Source of the DNA: Frigoribacterium sp. ACAM 257
GTDB lineage: Bacteria > Actinomycetota > Actinomycetes > Actinomycetales > Microbacteriaceae
Assembly: GCF_007954365.1 (NCBI RefSeq)
Contig: NZ_VOLO01000004.1
Coordinates: forward strand, 62,001-126,000
DNA: 64,000 nt
Direction: 5' to 3'
Shown piece after piece: positions 25,318-34,263 of the stretch. Every line of letters starts with the position of its first letter. Position 1 is the stretch's first letter. A model generated the notes under the pieces. It searched no databases. It worked only from the letters and a program-made list of their open reading frames with translations, and was not told the origin of the DNA. The translations under genes and the position numbers were made by a program.

Positions 25318-26763
25318 TCAGGGGACGAGCCGGAAGGTGGCGTCTCCGTACTCGGCACTGGACACCGGGTCGATCCTCAACGAGAAGTCCCTGTGTCGCA
25401 GGTACCTGGTGGGGTAGTTGTAGCTCTGGAACGAGGACCAGGACGAGTCCGAGAGGCCGGCGACCTTCCTGAACGTCGCGTCAGCGGCGAAGCCGGCGCT
25501 GCCGTCGTTGGCGTTCAGGACGACAGAGAAGTTCGAGTGCCTGAGGTACTGGCCGGGGAAGTTGACCGACTCGAAGGAGACGGCGTTCGCGTCGGCCAGA
25601 CCAGGGACGATCTTCCACTGCGAGTCCTGCTGGAGGTCGAAGGGGAAGGCATCGATGCGTGCTGCCCCGCCCTGGTGACGGACGTACCGGTCAGGGAAGT
25701 TCGACGACTTGAGTCGCGTCGAGCTGGTCAGGCCGTACTTGCCGGTCAACCCGGTGTACTCGGAGGACGTGATGGGCTGGATGCTGTTGTGCTTGGACCC
25801 GATGGGGGCCGTGAAGTTCCGCTGGCTGAGCGGCGTCCACGATCCAGTCGTGACGCTGCCTTGCCAGACGTTGAACTTGTTGTTCGGGCAGTAGTTGTCG
25901 CCCCAGAGCCACCACGAGTTGGGGTCTGACAGAGATCGCACGACGGTGGGCGCCTCGACGCAGCCACCCTGGTACAGGCCGGTCGTGTACGGGGTGAACG
26001 AGCCCGGCGTGAGGGACGACGAGCGGGCGCCCATGAGGCCCGTCTGGTTGGGGGCAGGAGAACGGTAGTAGAGGTAGTTCACCCCGTTGATGTCGGTCTG
26101 CACGTCGGAGTCGATGACACCGCCCTGGCCGTTGTTGTCGAAGAACGTCACGGGTGCCGTCGTCGTCACGAAATCGGACGTGTAGACGACGAGGATCGTG
26201 CCGAACGGGCCACCCGTGGGACTCGCGCTGAACGTGATGCCGTACTTGGCACGCGTCGGGTCCCAGAAGATCGCGGGTGCCCAGGTGAACGAGTTGGGGT
26301 TCGCACTGTTGATGTTGAGCAGCCGGTCGCTCGACCAGTTGACCAGGTCAGGCGAGGTCCAGATGTGGATGGAGGGGTTGGCAGCCCCGAAGTTCTCGTT
26401 CTTGAGGTCCGTCGCCGTCATCACCCAGCTGCCGTCCTGCAGCCGGAAGAGGAACGGGTCGCGGATGCCCTTCGTCCCGAGCGTCGGGACGAGGATCGGG
26501 GCGTTGTCGTTGAGGGCCGTCCACTCGAGGGCGTCCTTGCTCACGGCGAGGTGCACGTTGTTGGAGTTGCCGGAGCCGTTGGGGCTCTCCTTGAAGTACG
26601 CCATGACGTAGGCGCTGTTGGCCGTCGCTGCTTCAGCCGGGGCTGTCTGCGGCGACGCCACGATGAACGCGCCGACCATGGCGGCGGATGCGGCGATGGT
26701 CGCGAGACGGCGCCGCCACGAGCTGCGGCCGGGGCCGGCGATGGAGTTCGATCTTGTTGACAT
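25318..26763 (-). CDS. Secreted GH43 exo-arabinofuranosidase-like enzyme with AbfB/CBM42 domain
   Basis: A 481-residue exported protein with a signal peptide (~1-46). A GH43 propeller (~50-345) shows KGIRDPFLF (general base Asp), GVIDSDV (second Asp) and GGCVEAPTVV (acid Glu). Residues ~350-481 are an AbfB/CBM42 beta-trefoil with repeated SxNFPxRYVRH-type motifs (SSNFPDRYVRH, SVNFPGQYLRH, SYNYPTRYLRH), which bind arabinofuranose. This architecture matches the Streptomyces exo-1,5-alpha-L-arabinofuranosidase type (GH43 subfamily 26), so action on arabinan is the best guess. Unlike the other four, it lacks the Cys-bounded C-terminal domain. It is the last of three leftward GH43 genes probably driven from the operator at 34107. 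Confidence 0.9.
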   Translation of the reverse strand: MSTRSNSIAGPGRSSWRRRLATIAASAAMVGAFIVASPQTAPAEAATANSAYVMAYFKESPNGSGNSNNVHLAVSKDALEWTALNDNAPILVPTLGTKGIRDPFLFRLQDGSWVMTATDLKNENFGAANPSIHIWTSPDLVNWSSDRLLNINSANPNSFTWAPAIFWDPTRAKYGITFSASPTGGPFGTILVVYTSDFVTTTAPVTFFDNNGQGGVIDSDVQTDINGVNYLYYRSPAPNQTGLMGARSSSLTPGSFTPYTTGLYQGGCVEAPTVVRSLSDPNSWWLWGDNYCPNNKFNVWQGSVTTGSWTPLSQRNFTAPIGSKHNSIQPITSSEYTGLTGKYGLTSSTRLKSSNFPDRYVRHQGGAARIDAFPFDLQQDSQWKIVPGLADANAVSFESVNFPGQYLRHSNFSVVLNANDGSAGFAADATFRKVAGLSDSSWSSFQSYNYPTRYLRHRDFSLRIDPVSSAEYGDATFRLVP

Positions 26764-27045
26764 GGTTCGCTTTCTAGGGTGGGTCAGTGGGTCGGGTCGG
26801 GGTGCGGATGCTCGAAGTCGCCGTGTGTGGGTGTGTGCCGGGACAGCCTCCTGGGACGTGGGCGGGTGTCTGACGGCGCGGCGCAGTGCGGGCCGAGACA
26901 GGCTTCTAGGTGATCAGGAAGGCATTGCCGTTGATGATCAGGACGTCGTCGTCGGACCCGGAGCTCCCGTCGACGAGATCCCTGTCGAGTTCTCCGCTCA
27001 GACGCGACAGACGACCGCCGATCGGCCCGCCCGTGCCCTCCCCGC

Positions 27046-30000
27046 TCATCCGCAGCTGCGCGACGCGTACGCCACGCTCTCCTGCGAGGTACCCGTGGCG
27101 GACGTCGCGGTGATCGCGACCGATCCCGACGTGACGGACGCTGCCCGCGTCGTCGCGGCAGTCGTGCCCGACGCTCCCGGAGCGACTCCCTTCACGGTCT
27201 TCGACCCGAAGGAAGTCGCGGTGGTGACGTCGATGGCCGAGGGGCCGGAGTTCTTGACCACGGTGGTGAGGACGACCTTGCCGCTGATGCACCGTGTCGT
27301 CGCGACGGCGCTCACGACGGGTCGCGGCAGGACGGTCACCGTGGTCGTCACCGCACGGTTGGCGGGCGCCACCTCCTCGTCGCGCGTCACGTCGAGCACA
27401 GGGCGGCCGTCGGCGGCGTAGTGGATGCGGACGAGCCGGGTGTCCCTGCCGTCTCCCCCGACCCCGTTGCCCCACGTGTGGTACACGAAGACGTCGTTGC
27501 CGTCCTCGTCGCGTGTGACGGCCCCGTGGCCGGGTCCTTGCTCGTACGCGCGGTAGTCGACGACTCCGTCCGGCATGGGGACGCTCGCCAACAGCGGAGC
27601 GTCGTACTTGGTCCAGCTGGCGATGTCGGTCAGGTCGCTGCCCTCCTTCGCCCAGGCACCGCCGACGATGTACTTCGGGCTGACGCCGCTGCTGGAGTAG
27701 ACGAGCGTGATCTTCCCGTCGCGCTGGATCGCGAACGCCCCCTCTGACAGGTGGTCCTCGAACGAGAGCGACGGGACGATGATCGGTGTCGGCTCACCGA
27801 TGACCCGAGTCGGATCGCCCGGATCGACCTTCGCGATCCAGGTCGCCGGGTCGCTGGCGCCTCCGTCGACGTAGCGCTGGGACCACGCGTAGTAGGCGGT
27901 TCCGCCGGACTCGAAGTAGGTCATGTCCAGGCTGATGTTGCGCCCCGTGCCGGTGCGTCCGAGGGCGCTCGAGTCGCCCTTCAGGACTGCGCGGGGCGCC
28001 GACCAGTCAGCCGGCTCAGCAGGGTCTCCCCCGTCGCGCAGCTGCATGATGTGGGCCTGTACCGTGTACCACGCGGCGTCCTGGTTCGACTGGTCGTTCC
28101 CCGGGTTGAAGCACGGGGCGAACAGGATGGACAGCTTGCCGCCGATCTCGTGGATCTCGGGGGCCCAGTAGCAGCCCGCGATCACCTTCCCCTCGGCAGT
28201 GCGGTCCATCCGCGTCGTGCGGTTGAGCAGGTCGACCTCCCTGGCACGCCCGCCGTCGTCGTCGCTGAGCTGGTCGATGCTGTCGGCCACCCGGATGGGG
28301 AGGTGCTCGGAGGCGATGTTGTCGTTGCCCGTGTCGTCGGTGGCCGTGAAGAGGTACTGCGTCTTCCCGCCGCGCTCGTACCGGTAGATGGTCGGGTCGG
28401 CGCGGTTGTAGGCGAACGGCTCGTCGTACTGCCGCTGGCGGACGGTGCCCGAGAGTTCGTACGTCCCCGGGCCCTTCGTGCCGATGTCCGCGAGCTGCTG
28501 AGGGTCCCAGTCGACGCCGAGGCTGCCGGCCGAGCCGTCGGCGTAGGACAGGCGGGCCTTCGCCTCCGTGAGGGCGGTCACGTCCCCCTGCTCGATCGTC
28601 TGTGGCGCGACAGACGATCCGGTGTTGACCGTGCGACCGAAGGCCTTCGTCATCGCGCCGGCGGTCGAGGCGGACACAGCCAGCGCACCGCCCGGAACCG
28701 CGTCGGCGACACGCCCGGCGAATTCGGACAGGTCGGCGGTCGCCACGGTCGCGGGGCTCCCGCCGAGGACCGGTCCGCGGTTCCCGTCGGTCACGACAAA
28801 GCTCCGGCGGCCGCCGTCCTTCGGCGAGAAGGCCTCCGCCCGGAGCTCGGTGCGGGCGAGATCCGTGACGGTCGCGTACTTGGCGGCTCCCGCCGCATCC
28901 GTCCACGAGACCAGGTACTGCTCCTGGTCGCTGTCGTAGACGGCGCGGGGCGAGACGACGCCTCCTGTGGTCCCGAGGTCGACGAGGCCGAGCTCGGTGA
29001 AGTCGGTCGCGGTGCCGTCGGTGGCCTTGAAGACCAGAGCGCTGGAGGTCTCGGTGCCGTCAGGTCCGCCTCCTTCACGGACGCGGGTGGCGAGCACCCC
29101 CACGGTCCCGTCGGCGAAGGTGAACAGCGACGGAGCCGCGACGGCCCGGTGATCGACCTTGTCGGTCCCCACGAAGACGCCCTCGGCGAAGAGGACACCG
29201 CCGTTGCCGGCGAGGGGTGCCGCTGTGTCGACGGACGAACCGAGGGCCAGGTGCATGCTGCGGGCGACCGTGTCCTGGTTGGCCTTCAGCTCGCCGGTGG
29301 GGGTCCGAGTGTAGGCGACGACGGTCTTCCCGGTGGTGGCGCTGAGGACGGTGGTGCGGAAGGTCTTCGTCAGCGTGGTGCCGCCGACCGCCACGGAGGC
29401 GGTGAGCCGGATCGCCTGGTCGGATGCCGTGTCGTTGACGAGGCGTCCCCCTGACAGGCCGGTGCCGTCGGCGCTCCACGACACGGCGTACCCGGCGATC
29501 GTGGGCAACGTGGTGCCGGACGCGACGGTGGGGGGAACGACCAGGGCGGTGCGCAGGCGTCCTGTCGCGTCGGCCTCGGTGTCGGCCGCGACGGTCACGG
29601 AGCGCGCGGCGCCGGTCGCGGCGGAGCCCGCGAAGCTCGCGCTCGGCGTGAGGGTGACCGCGGCGTTCGCCGTTCCGGGTGCTGGTCGGCGCACGGTCCC
29701 GTCGGCGCCGATCACCGAAGGGTCGCTGCTCGACCAGGTCAGGAGGGAGCCTCCCGCGCCGCGGGTCGGGAGGGCGATGTCGCCGGTGACGGGCTGCGTG
29801 GCCGAGAACGTCGCCGCAGCGGCGTCCGAGCCCGCGATGACGGAGGCGGCGGGAGCTGCGTCCTCACGCACCTGCTCCTGCGACAGGGCCGTGGAGTACA
29901 CGTGCACGTCGTCCATCGCACCCGCGAAGAGGGGGTCGGGACCGTAGAGCGACTTGCCCAGCAGTCCGGACGCGGTCGAGGTGCCGATCGTCGTCGCGCC

Positions 30001-30615
30001 GGTCGCGGAGGTCGGGGTCGTCTGCGCGAGCCGACCGTCGACGTAGGTCGACACGCTGACTCCGCTGCGGAGCACGACGCCGACGTGGGTCCAGCGGCCG
30101 GACGCCGCGGGGCCGGTGTCCGCCGCGCGCTGCTCAGAGCCGTTCTTCACGGCGCCGATGAGGTTCCCGCCGCACTGCGGGGTGGCGAAGAGATACCGCT
30201 CGGTCGACTGCCCGAGGGCGTACGCCCAGCTGCAGCTCTGGCTGCCGTCCCATCGCAGCCAGGCTGACATGGTGAGGTCGGCTGTCGACGTCGAGGTCAG
30301 TCCAGGCGCGATCTCGGCGAATGCAGCAGAGCTCCCGGCGACGCCTCCGGGGAGACGGAGGGCGCGATCGTTCCCGCCTCGCGGACCCACGACCGTCGTG
30401 GCGCCGGTCCCGCGCACCGTGGCGGAACGGTTCCCCACCGAGTCGGCGAAGGCCGTCCCCGCGGTGACGGGGGCGCCCGCGGCGCTCGTCGAGGCGAAGT
30501 CGTAGGAGAGGATCGGGCCGGGTGCAGCGGCCTGCGCGGGTGCGCCGCTGAGCGCAGCGCTCCCCGCCGTCAAGGTCGCGGCCACCATCAGGGCCGTAGT
30601 GCGTCGGAACCACAT
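27046..30615 (-). CDS. Large secreted multidomain GH43 glycosidase (LamG, Ig-like, two propeller-like regions)
   Basis: An 1189-residue exported protein. It has a signal peptide (~1-29), LamG (~33-235) and bacterial Ig-like (Big_4-type) segments (~250-430). A first propeller-like region (~430-640) starts VVAYTRTPTGELK, and a short Ig-like piece follows (WDPQQLADIGTKGPGTYEL). A full GH43 domain has NRADPTIYRY (base Asp), SLDMTYFE (second Asp) and LSEGAFAI (acid Glu). It ends with the Cys-bounded domain (TTRCISGK ... RSCG). The GH43 call rests on these triads; the substrate is probably arabinan or arabinoxylan side chains. It starts 136 bases after the previous GH43 gene and has GGAAG about ten bases upstream of its ATG. 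Confidence 0.85.
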   Translation of the reverse strand: MWFRRTTALMVAATLTAGSAALSGAPAQAAAPGPILSYDFASTSAAGAPVTAGTAFADSVGNRSATVRGTGATTVVGPRGGNDRALRLPGGVAGSSAAFAEIAPGLTSTSTADLTMSAWLRWDGSQSCSWAYALGQSTERYLFATPQCGGNLIGAVKNGSEQRAADTGPAASGRWTHVGVVLRSGVSVSTYVDGRLAQTTPTSATGATTIGTSTASGLLGKSLYGPDPLFAGAMDDVHVYSTALSQEQVREDAAPAASVIAGSDAAAATFSATQPVTGDIALPTRGAGGSLLTWSSSDPSVIGADGTVRRPAPGTANAAVTLTPSASFAGSAATGAARSVTVAADTEADATGRLRTALVVPPTVASGTTLPTIAGYAVSWSADGTGLSGGRLVNDTASDQAIRLTASVAVGGTTLTKTFRTTVLSATTGKTVVAYTRTPTGELKANQDTVARSMHLALGSSVDTAAPLAGNGGVLFAEGVFVGTDKVDHRAVAAPSLFTFADGTVGVLATRVREGGGPDGTETSSALVFKATDGTATDFTELGLVDLGTTGGVVSPRAVYDSDQEQYLVSWTDAAGAAKYATVTDLARTELRAEAFSPKDGGRRSFVVTDGNRGPVLGGSPATVATADLSEFAGRVADAVPGGALAVSASTAGAMTKAFGRTVNTGSSVAPQTIEQGDVTALTEAKARLSYADGSAGSLGVDWDPQQLADIGTKGPGTYELSGTVRQRQYDEPFAYNRADPTIYRYERGGKTQYLFTATDDTGNDNIASEHLPIRVADSIDQLSDDDGGRAREVDLLNRTTRMDRTAEGKVIAGCYWAPEIHEIGGKLSILFAPCFNPGNDQSNQDAAWYTVQAHIMQLRDGGDPAEPADWSAPRAVLKGDSSALGRTGTGRNISLDMTYFESGGTAYYAWSQRYVDGGASDPATWIAKVDPGDPTRVIGEPTPIIVPSLSFEDHLSEGAFAIQRDGKITLVYSSSGVSPKYIVGGAWAKEGSDLTDIASWTKYDAPLLASVPMPDGVVDYRAYEQGPGHGAVTRDEDGNDVFVYHTWGNGVGGDGRDTRLVRIHYAADGRPVLDVTRDEEVAPANRAVTTTVTVLPRPVVSAVATTRCISGKVVLTTVVKNSGPSAIDVTTATSFGSKTVKGVAPGASGTTAATTRAASVTSGSVAITATSATGTSQESVAYASRSCG

Positions 30616-30751
30616 CGTTCGTCAACTTCCGTGAGAGGTGCATCCGGGGAGCGCGGGCCGTTCGGTCCGCGCCCCCCGCTGGGCGGGAACCTCAGGCTCC
30701 CGAGTGCATGAGGTCCGGGCGGGGAGAGTGGCTGTCCTCCCGGAACCCGTG

Positions 30752-33697
30752 CTAGCGGCAGACGAGCGCCGCGTAGGGCGCCGTCACCGTCCGGGAACCG
30801 GACGCAGCCTTGGATGTGACGCTGAGTTCACCTGCCGCGATGGAGGCAGACCGGGTGCTGAACGCCGCGGAGACGGTCTTCCCGGGGGCGACGCCTGTGA
30901 ACGTCCTGCTCCCCCACGGCGAGGACATCGTCAGCTCGACGGTCGAGTCGCTGGCGTTGGTGCCGGTCCCCGTCACCGTGACTTTGCCGGCGACGCAGCG
31001 GCTGGAGGCCGCAGCCTGGACGGCCGGTCCAGGAGGCGCCGTCGCCGTGATCGTCGCGACCGCGGGGGTCGCTGCCGAGTTGGCGAGCTGTCCGCGCACC
31101 TGGACGGTGTCGCCGGCCTTCTTCAGCGAGCTGAGGTCCGCGGTCTCCCAGGTCACGGCCACGGTCTCCCGGTGGCCGTCCTTGAAGGACGCCGCCACCG
31201 TCGCGGGGAGCGACACTGCGCTCGATCCGGCCTGCACCGTCCGTGCCACCGGGTCCACGGAGGTGACCAGGAGCGACGGGTTCCACTTGGCGGCGAGCGC
31301 GTCGCGCTCCTTGGCGGTGATCGAGACGACGGACCCGTGACGGGGCGAGGCCGGCAGCGAGAAGCTGCTGGGGATCGTCCACCGGATGTCGCCCTCGAGC
31401 GAGTTGGTGCCCAGCGGGATGTAGCCGCGTCCGCCGTAGTTGTCGGTCCAGAGGAAGTACTTGAACCCCGCCCGGTCGCCCTCGTTGGTCTTGAAGATCT
31501 CCGGACCCTCGACCTCGGGCGTTCCGGCGTCGCGGCCGATGCAGGTGTCGATCAGGCTCCACGCCCCGGAGGCCGTGGTGGCACGCAGGTCGGTGGACTT
31601 CTGTCCGATGATGTCGGGCGAGGGGCAGCCGGTGGTCTGGGTCGCCTTCGTGAAGCGGTAGTAGGTGTCGCCGTCCTTGAGCATCGTGGCGTCGATCAGC
31701 CCGTTGCTCTTGTTGAGCGAGGGGACGTCGGCGGCCTTGAACCACACCTCCGGAGTCGTGAAGTCACGGAAGTCGCGGGTGGTGGAGGTGAGGATCTGCG
31801 GCCCGTTGCCGTCCTCCACGTTTCGCGTGCTGTCAGTGAAGAGAGCCGAGGTCCAGTAGACGACGTAGGCGTCGATGGTGGGGTCGTAGGTGGCTTCCGG
31901 TGCCCAGGTCATTCCCGCGTTGGGCAGGTTGACCTCGATGTGGCGCTGCTGGCCCCAGTTGACGAGGTCGGTGGACTCCCAGATCTCGAGGTGGCGGCTG
32001 CCGCGGTTGGTCGATCCGCCGAAGCCGGTGGTGCCGACGGAGAGGTCGGTGGCCATCAGGAAGAACCTGTCGCCCTCCTTCGAGCGGAAGATGAACGGGT
32101 CGCGCAGGCCCTTCGTGCCCAGGGTCGAGGTGAGGATCGGCTGCGCGTCGTTCAGGTTCTTCCACTGCAGCGAGTCGTTGCCGTCCGAGGTGGCGAAGCG
32201 GATCTTCTCGCCCTCGACGCTGTCGCCGGTGAAGTAGGCGAACAAGTAGGCGTCGAGGTCGCTCGCGGCGACGGGGGCCGCAGCCGGCACGGTGCGCGTG
32301 AGCGTCCGCACGACGGGCGAGGCTCCCGGCACGGTCACCGTGGCGGTGAGGGTGACGGTCGTGTCGGCGGAGGGACGCGTGAGCGATCCCCCGGCAACCA
32401 CGTCGGGCGCGGTTCCCTTGTCGCCGGAGGTGATGACCGCCTCGTTCGACGAGGTCCAGCTGACGGCCGCGCCCGAGCTGCCGGGCCGCGAGGCCGTGGC
32501 TGCGACGTCGGCTCCGGTCGAGGGCAGGTCCAGGCTGCCACGCACGGGTCCGGCGAGTGCGGGATCTGCGCTGATGGCGTCGGCCACGGCCCGAGCGAGC
32601 TCGGACTCGGCGGTCTCGCCCGCGGCGTAGGCGGGAACGGTGACGGTGATCGGACGGCCGACGGCGGAGATGCCGCCGTGGACGGCGGTGGGGGTCAACG
32701 TCACGGTCGCGTCCGGGTTGCCGGAGGCAGGTCGGGTCACGACGCCGGCGGGGCTGACCGTGCCCGGGGCGCTCGACGCCCAGGTGACCACGGAGCCGGC
32801 GGAGCCGGACGTGGGGAGGGTGAGGTCGGAGGTGACGGCGGAGGTGTCGCCGAGCGAGACGGTGGCGTCCTGGTTCGCGAGCACGGCGTGCACGCTGGCA
32901 GCACTCTGCTGCACCTGGCCTGCGGTCAGCGCGGAGGTCCAGACCTGCATGTCGTCGATGGCACCGGCCCAGTAGGCGTCCGCGCCGTAGAACGACTTGC
33001 CGAGGTAGCCCGAGAAGGTGGAGGTGCCGATCGCGGAGGCGGCGGTGGAGGAGGTGTTTCCCTGGCCGACGAGCGCGCCGTCGAAGTAGGTCGAGACGGA
33101 CTGGCCGCCCTTGACCACGACCGCCATGTGCACCCAGCGGTTCGCGGTGACGGCAGTGTTACCTGCTCCCCGTACCTCGGCGCCGTTCTTGACCGCGCCG
33201 AAGCCGGCCGGACCGCACTTGGTGGTCGCGAGGACGTGGGAGTCGACGCTGGAGCCGAGGGTGAAGGGCCAGGTGCAGTCCGGAGCGCCGCTCCAGCGCA
33301 GCCAGGCGGACATGGTGACGTCCTGGGTGCCGGCCGGGATGAGGCCGGGCGCGATCCGGACGTGCGGGGCAGCGGACGTGCTCGACCCGCCCGGGAGCGA
33401 GAGCGCGCGGTCGCCGGAGGCGCCGGAGGCACCGGCGACGCTCGTCGCGCCGGAGTTGACCAGCGTCCCGGGGTGGTCGCCCGCCGCTGCGTCCGCGATG
33501 ACGGCACCGTTGCCGAGGGTCGAGCCGATGGCGTCGAAGGAGTACTGCAGGACGGGCGCGGGGACGCTCTCGGCCGCTCCGGCGACTCCGATCGGCGACA
33601 GTGCACCGCCCAGCGACACGGCGGCGACCGTCAGCGCGAGGCCCGCGCGGGGAAGGCGCGAGCGTCGGGTGCGCTCTTGCGGGAGAGATCGTGACAT
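30752..33697 (-). CDS. Secreted GH43 glycosidase with LamG and bacterial Ig-like domains
   Basis: A 981-residue exported protein. ATG 33697 has GAAGGA upstream. It has a signal peptide (~1-37, ending GVAGAAES), LamG (~45-235), two Ig-like segments (~240-430) and GH43 (~440-790). The GH43 shows KGLRDPFIF (base Asp), NGLIDATM (second Asp) and EVEGPEIF (acid Glu), closest in this window to the GH43 of the CBM42 enzyme. An Ig-like segment (VAVTWETADLSSLKKAGDT) and the Cys-bounded C-terminal domain (SSRCVAGK ... LVCR) follow. It is the first gene of a leftward GH43 trio whose operator is at 34107, leaving a ~410-base leader. Confidence 0.88.
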   Translation of the reverse strand: MSRSLPQERTRRSRLPRAGLALTVAAVSLGGALSPIGVAGAAESVPAPVLQYSFDAIGSTLGNGAVIADAAAGDHPGTLVNSGATSVAGASGASGDRALSLPGGSSTSAAPHVRIAPGLIPAGTQDVTMSAWLRWSGAPDCTWPFTLGSSVDSHVLATTKCGPAGFGAVKNGAEVRGAGNTAVTANRWVHMAVVVKGGQSVSTYFDGALVGQGNTSSTAASAIGTSTFSGYLGKSFYGADAYWAGAIDDMQVWTSALTAGQVQQSAASVHAVLANQDATVSLGDTSAVTSDLTLPTSGSAGSVVTWASSAPGTVSPAGVVTRPASGNPDATVTLTPTAVHGGISAVGRPITVTVPAYAAGETAESELARAVADAISADPALAGPVRGSLDLPSTGADVAATASRPGSSGAAVSWTSSNEAVITSGDKGTAPDVVAGGSLTRPSADTTVTLTATVTVPGASPVVRTLTRTVPAAAPVAASDLDAYLFAYFTGDSVEGEKIRFATSDGNDSLQWKNLNDAQPILTSTLGTKGLRDPFIFRSKEGDRFFLMATDLSVGTTGFGGSTNRGSRHLEIWESTDLVNWGQQRHIEVNLPNAGMTWAPEATYDPTIDAYVVYWTSALFTDSTRNVEDGNGPQILTSTTRDFRDFTTPEVWFKAADVPSLNKSNGLIDATMLKDGDTYYRFTKATQTTGCPSPDIIGQKSTDLRATTASGAWSLIDTCIGRDAGTPEVEGPEIFKTNEGDRAGFKYFLWTDNYGGRGYIPLGTNSLEGDIRWTIPSSFSLPASPRHGSVVSITAKERDALAAKWNPSLLVTSVDPVARTVQAGSSAVSLPATVAASFKDGHRETVAVTWETADLSSLKKAGDTVQVRGQLANSAATPAVATITATAPPGPAVQAAASSRCVAGKVTVTGTGTNASDSTVELTMSSPWGSRTFTGVAPGKTVSAAFSTRSASIAAGELSVTSKAASGSRTVTAPYAALVCR

Positions 33698-34263
33698 GAG
33701 GAGTCCTTCGCATGGTGGGGAGGGCGGGGAGTGAGGGCCAACTGGCCGTCTGCTTCTGGCGGAGGGCGAGCAGGAGCGGGTCGTCGGTGGGGAGGGCACG
33801 GCGAACAGCGACGCATGACAGCAAGGGCGCACGCTGTTCGCCCAGCTCGGGCCGAGCGCTGAGCGCTCGCCCGTGGGGGCGGTGAGCGCGAAGGGTCAGC
33901 CCGTGGACTCGTCAGCGGAGCGCGGGCCGCACGATGTCGGCCGGCAGGACCGGTGACCGGGGGACCAGGCCTGGCGGCCTCGTCTGGAAGGGGGTGGCGA
34001 CGTCGTCATCGACGTTCCTCTCAGGCTCTTCTTCGAGCCGATAGATCGGGGCGAGTCGGCTGGATCGTGTCCTGCGCGGCCTCTGATCGTCCACTGTATC
34101 CATTTTTGTTACCGTGAACAATGCCTGTTCCCGGCTGTGCGCTATGTGGCCACGCCTGGCAGCCAGGATGCGGCGCCCGAGATGCGCCGCAGCGCTTCTC
34201 AGCCCGTCCGGAGGTCTCAGAACGGGGCCGACCATCAAGCCGACCCCGCACTCTCGAGGCCCG
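33698..34263. other. Long leader and promoter region upstream of the GH43 trio
   Basis: This 566-base gap has no credible gene. Its right part carries the operator at 34107 and a promoter-like pair on the minus strand (TTGTTC, 17 bases, TACAGT). The ~410 bases from there to the GH43 start would be transcribed as an unusually long 5' leader with no recognised riboswitch. The last bases hold the end region of the preceding leftward gene. Confidence 0.6.
34107..34120. promoter_or_regulatory. LacI-type operator for the GH43 trio
   Basis: An exact TGTTACCGTGAACA. On the minus strand it overlaps the -35-like TTGTTC of a promoter whose -10-like TACAGT lies 17 bases further, so a bound repressor would block RNA polymerase. 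Confidence 0.75.

Noticed and set aside
23912-25417. A 501-codon plus frame over the DUF916 gene
   Set aside because: Arg-rich shadow of the DUF916 frame, which has a signal peptide, a membrane anchor and a ribosome site.
30638-33694. A 1018-codon plus-strand frame opposite the GH43 gene, and similar long plus frames at 27751-29454 and 40066-42768
   Set aside because: High GC at third positions removes stop codons on the opposite strand. The minus-strand frames carry clear catalytic and transport motifs.
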